Assembly (NCBI GenBank): GCA_035610835.1 | Contig: CM069452.1 | Coordinates: 9,319,109 to 9,383,108 of the forward strand | Origin: Ophiura sarsii | Lineage: Eukaryota > Echinodermata > Ophiuroidea > Amphilepidida > Ophiuridae | Direction: 5' to 3' | Length of the DNA: 64,000 nucleotides | In this document: one piece after another, positions 22,761 to 34,904 of the stretch | Numbering within the stretch: the stretch's first letter is position 1 | How the letters are laid out: every line of letters starts with the position of its first letter | The notes under the pieces: generated by a model | Database searches by the model: none | Told to the model about the DNA's origin: nothing | What the model saw: only the letters and a program-made list of their open reading frames with translations | Program-made: the position numbers and the translations under genes

Positions 22761-23029
22761 CCCTTCTCAACACGTTTTCAAATTATATACAATCCTCAAA
22801 ATAAGTTACTACCTAGGTTATACATATACAACACATACATATACATATCGGCCGAGTGCACCACTTTATAGGGAGGTAAGCTACTTCCCTAGCAGCCCTA
22901 ACTGTAGCGTAACTTTTAAAATAACGATGTAATTCTGAGAGCAAAACTGGCGAGTAACACCAGAATAGTAACTAGCGAGGTAAATGTCCACATTATTCAG
23001 CATCGTCCCCTAAAAGATGAAACTAAGCA

Positions 23030-23350
23030 TCCAGTATGGGTTTCACCCTAAAGCCAAGCAAATGCCCAACTGCAATTGACTTTAATATTGGGGAAAACAT
23101 TGTAAAAACTGTTGATCAGGACCCAACGTTTCCTTGGTTCGCTGATAACATCAAAGAAAAAGATGTGTATGACATGATTGTGGGACAAACAATAAATTGT
23201 ACAATATTGAGCAATCACTGGCTCGCAATGAGTTCAAATTGGCTTTATACACCCGTTATTGTCTTCCTTCCTTAAGATTTTGCCTCACTGTTCATGATCT
23301 CACCAAAACCAGCCTCCAATATCGCGACTCGCAAGTTACTAGCCTAGCAG
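23030..23350 (+). pseudogene. reverse-transcriptase remnant, clade uncertain
   Basis: The frame from 23036 reads MGFTLKPSKC and later a segment with FNIGENIV and KEKDVYDMIVG. After a frameshift at about 23195 the neighbouring frame continues with LARNEFKLALYTRYCLPSLR and LTVHDLTKTSL, then decays. I recognise this as the post-catalytic region of a non-LTR reverse transcriptase found in marine invertebrates, possibly R2/NeSL-like, but the clade is from memory and uncertain. There is at least one frameshift, a premature stop and no catalytic core. Confidence 0.55.
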
Positions 23351-23608
23351 CTTACCCCGGTTTGGTTTGGTTTACGACGGTAAAACACAAAACGTTGCCG
23401 TCGTCACCACGACGGTTGTTAGTCCCTTTACGTGTTGTAGCATTTAGAGGACTGACGGATGATAAAGTTGACACATGCGCACATGACTCAAAGTGTCATT
23501 CAACCGTCCTAGATTCATCCGTCGTGTAAATCGAAAGCTCCCTAATGTTGAGTTGAAAGCATATTACCTGGTCGGTTACTTATTTTGAGGACTGTACATT
23601 ATACTCCT

Positions 23609-23690
23609 TGTAGTAGATACAGAAGGAATAACAATGACCCACGTTTAAAGCTCTAATCACATTGCCGATATGGATTGTTATTTAAATCTT
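23609..23690. repeat. direct repeat, second copy
   Basis: Second copy of the roughly 85-bp segment at 22433-22520, beginning TAGTAGATACAGAAGGAATA and ending near GGATTGTTATTTAAATC. Confidence 0.7.
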
Positions 23691-25917
23691 ATTTAGAGAG
23701 CATTATCAAGAAGGATATATAATAGGAGGGGACACTTAGCTCATTTGCATATTTGCTCATTAATATGATTAACCCCGTGAACCCAGTCAAAGGTCGCAGA
23801 TAACGCCCTTTGGAGAGTCGAAGGGACTTTTCTATTGTTCTCTAATGACAGCGTTGGGACAGCGCGTGAAGTTTCTTGTACAGAGTTGGCGATGAGCGAT
23901 TGAGAAGTATAACAAAAGCATACATAAACAGATCGTAACATGAATAATGCAATGCAACAGGTCACACAACGTTCAGTCGAGCGACCGTATAAACAGTATA
24001 CAAGATGCCATTTATTGTGTTCGAAATGTCAACGTTCTTACCATTCTTTCCAAAATAAAGAGTATAATCATATTACAAACACATTTTGTGCGAGAGTAAC
24101 ATATAAATATGGTTTAAAATGTCCAAAATGGCACGATAAAAATCCGTTCGTTATAAATAAAAGAATCAATGGTTAAATGATAAAACTGACACAATTACAC
24201 TCGTCGATCTCTGTGGCGTGCATACGTTGGCCATATCGTTTGCAATCGGCAATCACGGGTTCGAATCTCCGTGTGTTCGTTGTTGTTTTCTATTTTTTTG
24301 TTTTAAAAAAACCCAAATTAAACTTGATTGTGGATGTATGTAACATCATTTTTATGTCAATTTTTATAATTTATAAAGGCCGCCAATGCTTTTATAGTTT
24401 TTTTCTATTCTTTTTTTAATCTATTTTTCTATCTATCATTTATCTCTGGATTTATTTAACTTTATAATCTAAACACATTTAAATGCGTAAAACAATATAT
24501 TATTGCTCGATGATAAGTGATTGAAGTTGAGTTCACTTTGATAATGATAGCAACACTTGTTGTAAAACCATTTTACCAGTGTGCCCAACCATTTCTCCTT
24601 TGCACACTTTGTTTAAAATACATTCAGAGATGTCATTTTTATAGCTTGTTATAGCTAGGCTAATATACAACTGTAAGCTATTTGGATATACACAAAGCAA
24701 ACACATTTCCAAAACAGGCCATAGCCAATCGTACAATGAGAAAGGAGACCGTGTATACCAATGTTAAATCTACCATGATTACCATTTTTTTAAATCTGTA
24801 CAACCGATGAATTTCTAGAAAATCTTTGGTAGTGGGTACAACTTCATTTCAAGAAAGTTAGTTCTTGTACCAAATTTAGCTAGCTTTAATAAACGAATTG
24901 GGAGACGCAATATTCATGTCGAAATACCGTATGTGGAAAGGCAATCAGACAACTATTGATAGACGCGATTAAGTCTTGTACCTTTGAAGGGTGATTACGG
25001 GCACGTATGAGTAAAGTGGATTCCCTCTATAATGAACCAAAATTTTAATTTTAGTGCCAAAGATCTTGAAAAAGGTTACAGGGGACATTCTCACTTCGAC
25101 GATGCTCCTATGCGTAGGTCAACTGAAAGCCCGGTCCGATGGTAGACTCCGAATCTAATCTTAGGAGATATGTACACATTTTCTCATAATACTTTATGCT
25201 GCTACCGCTTCCAATCATTAGATGGTTATAGCATATGCACGGCGCAAAGTGCACGGTGTCTCATTTAGGCCCACAGGCCGGGCGGGCTAGAGAAGTGCTC
25301 AGAACCGGGACTATTAACAATACACTCAATTTAAAAATAATTAAACACCGGATTCTACTGTCGCTCTGTTACGGTCGTATAGTCGGCCCCCGGATTCCAC
25401 GTCACTCTGTTGCAAGTAAGTGTAGGCCCTATATTCGCCACAACATGTGGGCACTACCACATAGTTTTATTGACTGTACATCATGCCTTTCGTCGGTATA
25501 CAACTCGGACTTTTTACTGTCTGATAAGTCCACCCCCTCCCCCTCCCCATGGCCCTGTTTAAAGCTGGCTATGCCACTGATTCGCGCATGTTGGATGTGC
25601 CGGCCCGCCGCGCGCCAGTGGTCCGCATTGCGGCGCGTTATTGGTCACTCTCGATCATAGTTCGGCGTGGCCCCTCGCTACACGGCTCGATCCTCATGGC
25701 GGCATTATTATCACATCAAACCACTTCTGGATGTTATCATCAATCAATGCATTGTCGGCTGCGTTAGTCAAAATTAAATATTATATAAGGGGATATACAA
25801 CTGTCACTGGATATACCCACTTTGCCTATCTGTGATATGCCATTGAACCGTCAACGCCTGAATCTTTTCCGTGAACTTTTCCTGATTGGGCTTTTCCACC
25901 CCAAACTGGCCGGAGCC
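23691..25917. other. no gene recognised; one tRNA-like T-arm
   Basis: AT-rich, with GC-richer DNA at 25230-25700. At 24254-24273 CACGGGTTCGAATCTCCGTG resembles a tRNA T-arm/B box, with a vague A-box-like TGGCGTGCATACG about 45 bp upstream. It does not fold as a full tRNA and is best read as a SINE trace. The 141-codon frame at 25235-25660 lacks recognisable motifs. Confidence 0.35.
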
Positions 25918-26100
25918 CGGGGGGGGGGGGGGTTAGATCTACGGTTGATTAGCGCATTACAAGAAGTTGTGTCACTTGCCATGCAGCACATACTCATTAG
26001 GCATTTGTCCAACATTTTAGTGGACAAATCCAAAGCGATCGGACGCATGCGTAGAAAAAAATGTTGTCCCCTTGACTCTCCAGAGGGCCTTTTCGATATT

Positions 26101-26337
26101 CAGACGATGGCGGACATAGGTTCGTGTGACGAATATTCTAGGTGAAGTTCGATGTGGGAACGCTCGGCCTGTAGGGAACGATGATATTTCTGACTTCAAC
26201 AGCGCCAGGGCATCGTTCGGGGACCGTTTGATTATCACTCAGGTCGTGTCAGTATGAAATTAGGTAAAACACTCCGACATAACATTGAAATCAACGGAGA
26301 TTCAAAGATTACGGCCGTTCGTGTCCACTATGGTCTG
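26101..26337. mobile_element. CAGAC-ended dispersed element, best copy
   Basis: The left end CAGACGATGGCGGACATAGG and the right end CGTGTCCACTATGGTCTG are imperfect inverted repeats spanning 237 bp. It carries AACGGAGATTCAAAGATTAC near the right end, as in the copy at 17316-17559. No frame of note. Confidence 0.6.
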
Positions 26338-26613
26338 GTACTTTTCATTTTCGACGTCACAAATGACGTATATTCATTGATATGATTATTCATTGTATAT
26401 TCATGTCCGTCTATGCTTTCGGCGATTCGAACAATAGAGTGTCAGGCGCCTGGCATTATCCTAGCTTAGCGTAATGCTACTTTTATATAGCCATGATAAT
26501 CTGTTGGCGGGAGTTTAAACAGGTGGGTATCAATAACATTTTTGATTAATCTGAATACATTAACATGTAATAATAATAGGGATAATATCATGATGTGTTT
26601 GTCTCCTGACAGC

Positions 26614-26869
26614 AAAGGTTTGTTCACTAAAACGTTATTTACTGTGCGGTGCGGTACGTTATTGCAATGGAGTTAAAACATATTTAACTGCCATTGCGGC
26701 AGTCTGCGACGCATTGCGTTGACGCTGACGCTCTCATATTTTGCCAAACGGCACTGAATGCCATCGCATGCGGTGACCTGCGTTGACCTGCGACGAATTA
26801 CCGTACATTGCGGTGGAAGTACGGCTACCGCATCGCACTGCAAACATGGCCTAGTGTGAACGAACCTTT
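26614..26869. mobile_element. TGCG-rich miniature element
   Basis: Terminal inverted repeats AAAGGTTTGTTCAC and GTGAACGAACCTTT delimit 256 bp. The interior is dense in TGCG/CGCA words (for example TTGCGGCAGTCTGCGACGC). It lies in the first tandem unit only, which supports insertion after the duplication. No coding capacity. Confidence 0.65.
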
Positions 26870-27308
26870 ACTGCAGTCGCAGAGGACAAGTAGTTTGTAT
26901 GCGTCCTTGCTACGTCGACGGGACGCTCACTTTTCGCTGCTACTGAGTCATTATAGCGCTCTGAACAGAACGCGGAACCTCCACGCTTGTTTTGTGCATG
27001 CACAAAACAAGCGTGGTGCACTGGCGCTCAAGGGCGACCATGGGGACCCTCTCACGACCCTCTGAAGTCCCAGCCAGTTTCCACTGCGTCACTGAGGGGT
27101 ATGTGGAGATCTTGATGCGTTTGGCTTGGCGTTTTGATAATGTTTCAGCGTAATCCAAGCGCCGGTCTGATCGCAGCAGTTTGTGAAAGGGTTTTGGTGA
27201 TATTGATTTAAAAATGGACAGTTTTCCGCGCTATCACTGCGTGTTATACACTTTTTATAGCGCAGTGCGATCGCTGGCCTGATCGCCGTATGTGTGACAG
27301 GGCCTTTA
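26870..27308. mobile_element. family F element, copy 2 (minus orientation)
   Basis: Read on the minus strand it begins AAAGGCCCTGTCACACATAC, continues GCGATCAGGCCAGCGATCGC, and reaches the palindrome at 26981-27016. Order and spacing match the copy at 21251. The short open frames on both strands are by-products. Confidence 0.7.
26981..27016. repeat. 36-bp perfect palindrome in family F
   Basis: CCACGCTTGTTTTGTGCA followed directly by its exact reverse complement. The copy at 21555 has the same core but different outer bases (CGCG instead of CCACG), with compensating changes on both sides. Confidence 0.92.
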
Positions 27309-27862
27309 GCGTAATGCGATAATGCCACTTTTGTATAACCATGGAAATAGTAGCGTGTCTTTTCGCAGGAGTTTTGAACAGGTGTATCAATAACATTGCT
27401 GAATCTGAATACATTAAAATGATATAGCGATAGTATCATGATGTGTTTGTCCCTGCTCATATCGGTTCAATAAGAAAACCATATTGAATTATATGGACCA
27501 CTTGGTAGTTGTGACAGAGTATGTTTGGCTTAAATCTGATTGTCTTTGATGCATTATAGTTGCGGCAGAGCACCCAATACATGTAGAAGTACATACAAAT
27601 ATACATTGGATTGAGGTACACAATCCCATGTTAATTTGTATGGCAGATTATAATCTGTTAATCTAGATTACAGCATCCCATGTTTACAAAAATTAAAAAC
27701 ACCTCTCAAACGATATTCATGAATAGGTTTTGGCAGAGTATGCTTGGCTTAAAATGTGCTTGTCTCCTGACAGCGCAGTAACAGCGCATTAGGACGGTAG
27801 AGAGACGTATTGAGCGTAATTTAAGGTCGGGAGAGACACGTAGTGAGCGCCTCGTTGATCTT

Positions 27863-28279
27863 ACTACAGACGCAGAGGACAAGTAGTTTGTATGCGTCCT
27901 TGCTACGTAAACGTGACGCTCACGTCGCTCGCTTTGCGCTGCCCCGGCGACACTACGGAGTCATTACAGTGCTCTGAACAGAACGCCGAACCTCCACGCT
28001 TGTTTTGTGCATGCACAAAACCAGCGCGGTGCACTGGCAGGGCGTTACCGAGGGGGTTCATGAAGATCTTGATACGCTTGGCTTGGCGTTTTGATAATGT
28101 TTCAGCGTAATCCAAGCGCCGGCCTGAGCGCAGCAGAATGTGAAAGGGTTTTAATGACCTTGATTTAAAAATGGACAGTTTCGGACAGTTTTCCGCACTC
28201 TTGCTGCGTTTTATTTATATTTTGATACTCTTTTGAGCGCAGTGCAATCGCTGGCCTGATCGCCGTAGTGTGACAGGGG
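27863..28279. mobile_element. family F element, copy 3 (minus orientation)
   Basis: Same landmarks as copy 2: GCAGAGGACAAGTAGTTTGT at the start, a decayed palindrome at about 27994-28029 (right arm has CCAGCGCGG), GTTTCAGCGTAATCCAAGCG, and the terminus GATCGCCGTAGTGTGACAGG. Confidence 0.65.
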
Positions 28280-29985
28280 TATTACAAAACATGACGTTTT
28301 TAGTGACTTTGATCAGTTGTTATTAGGTCTACATGTGAACAATCTTAACATTTTACAATTTGACCTCGGAATTCTCCTTTTTACGTGGGTTTCGATTTAG
28401 GCCAAATTTGCGTTTCACCGCATAACCTTTTTTTACTTAAACTTTTGAAAATGAAACTGTGAGCCAAGTTGTGACTGTATGGAATGGTTTTTTTCCAATA
28501 TTAAAACAGTATTTAAACTCAAGAGAAACAACTGACTCCAGTGATTTATTGGACTATGCTTCTTCCAATTTTAAGTTCACAATGTGAAGTAGCATAATAT
28601 CAGTTTCATTTTCTTGCTTCGCTGAGCCCGTCTCATGTTTAAAAAATAAGTTAAAAAATACCGCATTTCGCATAGCATTTTTTACTAAATAAAATAAAAG
28701 GATATTTACTAACGCTCAAGTCATTGTCATTATTATGAACTATAGGTCTTGTGAACTTTGTGTGGTGATGTAGGCATCCTTGAGCTGGCCGGATGATGAT
28801 GATCTAACATCATCCGTGTCGTTCTGCCGTTGAACACTTTGAATATAATATGATAAACTTGATGGATACATGAAAAATAGTGCACTGTCTCAAACCATGC
28901 TCAAACAAAAACTCTCTTCTCTCTCTATTAGATAATAATATCGCCATCAATCATTTATAATCGGACACTTGATAAATTCAACCTCTCAATAATTTCCCAT
29001 GCCCCTAGTTATAAAATAATAATATCATCATTAGTTAATGAGAAACTGATTTGCGGAAATGTGGTGAGGAAACAGTGAAGGGAGATCGCTGCAGATAACC
29101 AGGACGGGTCGTATCTTAGCGTACGATTCATTGCGACCTTGAAGTTTTGGAGATCAAAATGATAAATATTGGTTTTATAATAAAAGAATAAAACCAGGCA
29201 GCTGCAGTTGGCGTGAGATATCTGATATTTAGATTTTAGTTTATTTCCTCTTCGTTTTGTTTCTAGATCATCTCAAAACGGCAAAACGTCCTATTTTCTT
29301 TGTAGTATTGACGTATAAATGCAACTGTTTTGACACTGTTATAAGTTAATAATAAATATGAGTTTTGATCAACGATGGTGTGCCCAAGGCCCTGTTGTTT
29401 AACTATTAGTATAATAACCCCTATTTGTACTTTAAACATACTAGAGTTATTTTTAAATACTTCGAATATTAAAAGCAACCATGACGAAAATTTGCTATCT
29501 ACTGTAGATAGCAAGTTAGTTAGGAGTATGTGAATGTATACGTTATAACATGTCATGAATAAATATTTTGATATCCTTTTGATCTACCCATTTGCTTCGG
29601 GAATTGAAGTGTTCGATTATTTGTTGTTGAATAAACAGCATCCATAATCTCATGAATACGAATGGCATGTGTTTTTCAAATGCCATCATTCATGAATACA
29701 CAATATGTGTGCGCTCGCACCTTATTTGGCATTCATACACTCTTAGTAGTAGTTTTGAACCAATCAGCGCGGAGTGCATTGACAATGTCTAGTTCAAAGC
29801 CAGGATATATAATTAGAGCGTGCTTGGTTCAAAGAATACTAAACTAATTGCACTTCGCGTACTACGCCGAACAGTGCACGCACAACGCGGTTTGTTTTGA
29901 TTCGTTTTGATTCGTTGTTCAGGCAGCCCGGGTTCGCCAATTTTTACTGCGGGTGTTAGCAAACTTGTTAACACGCTTAATGACT
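28280..29985. other. no gene recognised
   Basis: AT-rich. Frames of 60-97 codons have no recognisable motifs. The stretch at 29730-29830 contains CCAATCAGCG and GATATATAATTAG, which are promoter-like words without an attached gene. Confidence 0.4.
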
Positions 29986-30632
29986 TATTCATGCTTTTGT
30001 GACTTGCCGACTCGATAACTGCAATAGTTTACTTTATGCTCTCCCTGATACGCAAATCTCAAAACTTCAACGGATTCAAAACTCTGCTGCTCGACTTGTT
30101 ACTCTGTCTAAGATTCGCTGTCACATTTCTCCTGTCCTTCGTGACTTACATTGGCTACCGATCAGATCTCGCATTATCTACAAGATTCTTCTGATAACAT
30201 TTAAATGTACTCGAGCTCTTGCTCCTATGTATCTGCAAGATCTTATTCAACAATACGAGCCCACTCGCAATCTTCGTTCTGGCTCAAAATATCTTCTTGC
30301 GCATGTGTCTTCACCTTCTACTTCATATGGTCGCCGTTCTTTTCAAGATGCTTCTGCTGAACTTTGGAACAATTTACCATATCATGTTAAATCCGCCAAA
30401 ACTCTTGAACAGTTCAAATCATTGCTAAAAACTTACCTATTTAATGTTAATGTTTAATTTATTTTTGTTTTGTCTTTTGTTACTCATGTTACTGTGTGTT
30501 TTTGTTTGTTTGTTTGTTTGTTTGTTTGTTTGTTTGTTTGTTTGTTTGTTTGTTTGTGATAGCGCATAGGGACTTAATTGTGTTATGCGCTCAATAAGTA
30601 TGGTTTTATTATTATTATTATTATTATTATAT
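29986..30632 (+). pseudogene. CR1/L2-like LINE, 3' end of ORF2 plus tail
   Basis: An uninterrupted frame (about 29999-30457) encodes the C-terminal region found after the reverse-transcriptase core: TCRLDNCNSLLYALPD, LQRIQNSAARLVT, PVLRDLHWLPIRSRI, then YGRRSFQDASAELWNNLP and EQFKSLLKTYLF. It ends at a stop at 30455-30457. A (GTTT)n microsatellite lies at 30500-30556 and a GCGCTCAATAAGT-type end leads into an (ATT)n tail at 30606-30632. The catalytic domain is missing by 5' truncation. The open frame makes this one of the least decayed LINE pieces here. Confidence 0.9.
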
Positions 30633-30648
30633 TCGTTATCAGGGAGAT

Positions 30649-30822
30649 TTAAAGGTATATTATGTGATCTTTTCCAGGGGACGCCCTCAATCCTCGAAAA
30701 ATAATTGGAAGCAGATTTTCTTGCAGATTTACTTTTCTGATCATAAATCATAAATATATTCCAAGTAACAGAGCGATACGATTCCTAATAACCTCAAAAT
30801 CATAGTTTTAGAGTGAATTTAG
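30649..30822. mobile_element. TTAA-flanked foldback MITE, single arm
   Basis: One arm of the family at 10042 and 54961: it begins TTAAAGGTATATTATGTGAT and runs through GATCATAAATC to TTTTAGAGTGAATTTAGAG, then stops at the position where the palindrome centre should be. The second arm is absent. It lies about 17 bp after the preceding LINE tail. Confidence 0.8.
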
Positions 30823-31502
30823 AGTAAAATTTGAATACAAGCCCCGATTTTCGCCAAATTAATATGAAACTGATAAACTATAAACGAAATTTGATCAATG
30901 CATTTATTATTGATAATCATAGGTATAAAATCTTAGAAAACGTCATCCCTATATAATATAGCTCAAATATAACCATAATAAATACGATTTGGATGCCTTT
31001 CATAACGTGTCAATCCGCCTATGTAAAACGTGTGGTGGAACATTGGATTTGGCCTAAATTGTAAAAGAATGGGCTGAACAGAGCAACAATTGACCAGTTC
31101 GGGCAATTATATGTCTGTCCACAGCATCACATGCCATATTGATGCCTACGTTTATCTCTATAATAGCCATCTTCAGTTCGCGTTTCAATTTAATTAGGAA
31201 TAATTAGAACTTAATCATCTGAAATACACCTGCCGATTGACCTTGACCTAAATAATAATGACTATTAGTAATAAATGTGTATGGACGTCACCATTATACC
31301 AGATTTCTATTCTCATATTATGCTTGATGGTATTTGCTTTACTAAATCTGGCATCTAATCAATCTATTAACAGCCTAATAATATAGAACGTATTAAGCAA
31401 TATCGATTACTAGCAAATTATTCATTATTAGGCAATCACCTTTGGAAGTCGGCAAGGTCTAGGTTGAATTAGTGCAAGTTGGAGTCATGGGTCAGGTGCA
31501 CC
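30823..31502. other. no gene recognised
   Basis: AT-rich unique-looking sequence with no defensible frame, RNA or repeat. Confidence 0.45.
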
Positions 31503-31560
31503 TCAATGGACTATCCCAGTTGAAATCCATGCACCCCGCCCCCTATGAAAGACATTAATC
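31503..31560. mobile_element. end fragment of the GGGCTATTCC element family
   Basis: CTCAATGGACTATCCCAGTT, then ATCCATGCACCCC and GAAAGACATTAATC, match the left end of the element at 54900-55480. This copy lacks the TTAA foldback insertion seen there. Confidence 0.6.
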
Positions 31561-31611
31561 TTAATAATAATATATATGTATGTGTAAGAACAAATTTAGT
31601 TCACTTATTAC

Positions 31612-32333
31612 GAGCAGGAAGCTCAATGTCAAAAAGACAAAAACTTTTAACAACTGGAGAAGAACAGCCCGTGCATAATATCTCAATCGATGGTGAGGAT
31701 GTTGAACAAGTTAGTCGCTTCAAATACCTAGGCTCTGTGAAAACCACATCTGCTAGTTGCACAGCTGATATAAGAGCTAGAATCGGAATGGCCAAGGGAA
31801 GGATGATAGAACTCCAGGACCTATGGATGACCGCAACCCCACAACAAACCTTAAAACAAAGATTGTAAAAGCATTGGTATGGAGCGTGCTCCTTTACGAT
31901 CTGGAGGGATGGACTCTAACCAAAGCAGATGAAAATCGCATAATGGCTGCTGAAATGTGGAACTGGAGAAGAATGTTAAGAGTTAAACTGGAAGGAGAAA
32001 AGAACCAACATAAGTATCCTGAAAGAACTTGGTGTAAAGAGGCAACTGCTAGGAGAGCTTATCAAAAGAAAGCTGGCCTACTTCGGGCACATCAATAGAG
32101 GCAGTGGTAGCTTACTGGCACTCCACATCAATCATAGAAGGGAAAGTGGAAGGCAGCAGGAAAAGAGGTCGTCAAAGGAAACAATGGTTCGACAACATCA
32201 AGGAATGGACTGGTATGAGTCTTATAAAGGCCAAGCGTCTGACACAAGACAGAGTAGCTTGGAGAAAGATGCTTATGGCAGCCAATTGTCACAACTGACG
32301 GAGGCCGAAGAAGAAGAAGAAGAAGAAGCAGAA
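31612..32333 (+). pseudogene. LINE ORF2 C-terminal part with (GAA)n tail
   Basis: Reading across frames gives, in order: RKLNVKKTKT, then ISIDGEDVEQVSRFKYLGS, then KTKIVKALVWSVLLYDLEGW, then EMWNWRRML, then KELGVKRQLLGELIKRKLA, and finally a GKVEGSRKRGRQRKQW segment ending at a stop at 32296-32298. At least four frameshifts separate these pieces. The 3' end is GGAGGCC followed by (GAA)n at 32308-32333. The pattern is that of endonuclease/reverse-transcriptase LINEs. The lineage is distinct from the CR1/L2 pieces; clade not assigned. Confidence 0.85.
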
Positions 32334-34904
32334 GATTACGATCAATGGTTTTGCCGTCAAGAATAAGTGCAACACCTTGTGCCACTATCTTAAGATGATC
32401 CATTGCACCGTAAAAACAACAAAAATCACCGATATATAAGCAATTTTTTGTTTCTTTAGAAAGTTCTTCAGCAGTTGAGATATTCAAATATATACCGCTT
32501 AGTCAAGGTAGAAAATGCTTCTCTTGTAAAATGTTGTTTGCACTACGATGGTGTTGCCCATTTATTACTCTGCTGACAAAGTAAACTGTTCCTTACAGCA
32601 AGTAGCCTACAGAGGGTTTTTTCAGATCTTTGGATTAGACATGGTTAGGGACTCAATATTAGGTCCCTCTTCAATCCTATTTTTGGAGGTAGGCTACCGA
32701 AGTTCACCAATGACGTCATCAAGTTCAAGGTTTAAGGTCGATGGCATTTCAATTATGGATTCAAGGTTAATGATTCACCTTGATGTGGTTGTTCACATTC
32801 ATTGATTTTCTTAATTACAAGTTCAGGTACAATGATTATTTTCATTAAAATAATGTGCCGGTTAACGGATACACTACAAAAAAAGAAAAAGAAGGTTAAC
32901 GGATTTTTTTCCTTCATTTTTCAAATTTGCATGTTCCAAACAACCTTCATGTTGAAAGTTATTAATCGATTTAAATTCAAGCAAGCTATTCATTTACGAC
33001 GCATTCGAGACTGACGAATCAACACAGTGGGGTCTATACGATTGATGATGTCTAAAATTGACTATTTTACAATCTATGGGGTTAATAAAGATGAACTTTG
33101 ATCAATTGAATAAAATATAGACGAAATGATACCCCTATGCCTAACAGTAACACATGGACCTTTCTTCCCACAATCCTGTTCGTATGACCTAGGAAGCAAA
33201 AGTATTGCACTGGCTGGTAAACGCAGACGTTGTTGACAACATGTCCGGTGCACCAATAAGAAAGGCGAAGAGACAAGATCCTTACATGAGGCCCCAACAG
33301 TTGATAGACCAACCAATGTCAGATGTGTTCCTTAATCAAACATTGTAAGACCTACATGTGTATCTACATGACCTTATTGATGTCCTGCTGAGTGCTTGTT
33401 TGTCACTGTTGTAATATCTAACCAATTGCCAGACGATACACACAATCGCAATTCTATCGCGGGGAGCCAGAACGCCGAGTGAGTTTAGTGGCGTTTTGCA
33501 CTCCGATTCCATCCCGCAGGCCTCTATCACGTCACAACTTATTTGCTTGGCGACGTCGACAGATTCCTTGGCTAATTTCGTTGGTAAGAGTTCCAATCAA
33601 CAAACGATTGAATCTACGGAGAGGTCTATTAAGTTTTGATGTACCAATTTGTCATATGTTTGCTCAGGTCTCTAGGACACGTAAGAACATTCCATCGAAT
33701 CACAGCTGATGCGCGGTAGGATGCGGCCACCATGAATTGCCCGCGCCAGAGCCCCGTCGTTTACCTGACTTGGTCGGCGTAAAAGACACAAACGCAGCTA
33801 TGATTTTATGCAAACAAACATCTTGATGAAGAGATACTTGCGCCGCGACATTACAGTAACTAAAAAATGTACAAAATGTCGGCTAGTTTCACCCGAACTT
33901 CATTTCACTAGATCGAGCGAGCGAGGCCTGTGTGGGATAGCATGGCGGCAATAGAATCTAGTGCAACATGTAACTGACACTCCTTACGGCGCGCCGCATT
34001 GCAGCAGCCCTGTTATAACCAATCTCATCTTCGTCAATATGATTACATGTCAAATTGGAGATATGTTTGTATAAGCAATGGCGGCAATCAGTGAAATACT
34101 TTCAACAAGAGAATCAATTGACAAAATAAACTTGAGCCCCGTAGACTGATAATGATGGCAAATAGGACATGGTTTGCAACGATTCTGTTACAACTACTCC
34201 GATATTGTTTTTGGATTTACTGGGGATTTGATCTCTGGTGTAGGCTTTCACAGATGGTTTACAGTACTCTGTCACTAACCATCCGGATCATGCTTCAGTG
34301 CCATCTTGTAACGTACGCACATAACTATCGCTATTCATATGTATATTGGTTTTATTATTAGCCCCCTTTTCATAAATTTAAAAGTAGATGTTTAGGGTCA
34401 CTGGAAAATGTACATTGTAAACTGTACAAATAAAACGGTCTCTCGATTAAGGATGACGCCAACCCTTTCTCTTTGCTTTATTCCTTACAGACGGTAATAC
34501 AGTTACAATGGTAATCTGACAAATGTCCGATTCACCTTGAATACCGCGTCCAGATTTGGTGACCAATCCTCACAGGACAGCTTACTTCAACGAAGATGGT
34601 ACCCCAGCTAGACATCTAAGATGGCCGAAACTTATAAGAATGACTAACAAAACAAAGATTACGGATATGCAATAAATAGTAGTCGATTGGCCCAGTTGGC
34701 CACTCTCATGCAATGAGCAGAACGTGAAGTATAAAGAAAGGTTCATAAAACGTTACTTTCTCATCGCATGTTTTGGTGTGGTGAGTTTTATCTGTGGTTT
34801 TATCAAGCGGTGGTTTCGGAGTTGTCGGTTCCTTTCTTGACTCTATGCAGTCAAATGATGTCATGGATGACATTGCCCCCCGACTCGGTTCATGGTTGGG
34901 CAAA
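32334..34904. other. no gene recognised
   Basis: About 2.6 kb of mixed composition. GC-richer parts at 33380-34000 contain short overlapping frames on both strands (up to 86 codons) without known motifs, and no consistent splice pattern is visible. Confidence 0.4.

Larger units (their letters stand above)
26465..28279. repeat. diverged tandem duplication, unit ~0.84-0.97 kb
   Basis: Two successive units begin TAGCGTAATGC (26465 and 27308) and share in order ATCAATAACATT, CTGAATACATTAA and ATCATGATGTGTTTGTC. Later they share GCAGAGGACAAGTAGTTTGT and a minus-oriented family F element ending in GTGTGACAGG. The first unit also carries an extra element (26614-26869). Divergence shows the duplication is not very recent. 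Confidence 0.7.

Noticed and set aside
25235..25660. 141-codon plus frame
   Set aside because: GC-richer patch giving long frames by chance; no known motif, and two alternative frames overlap it.
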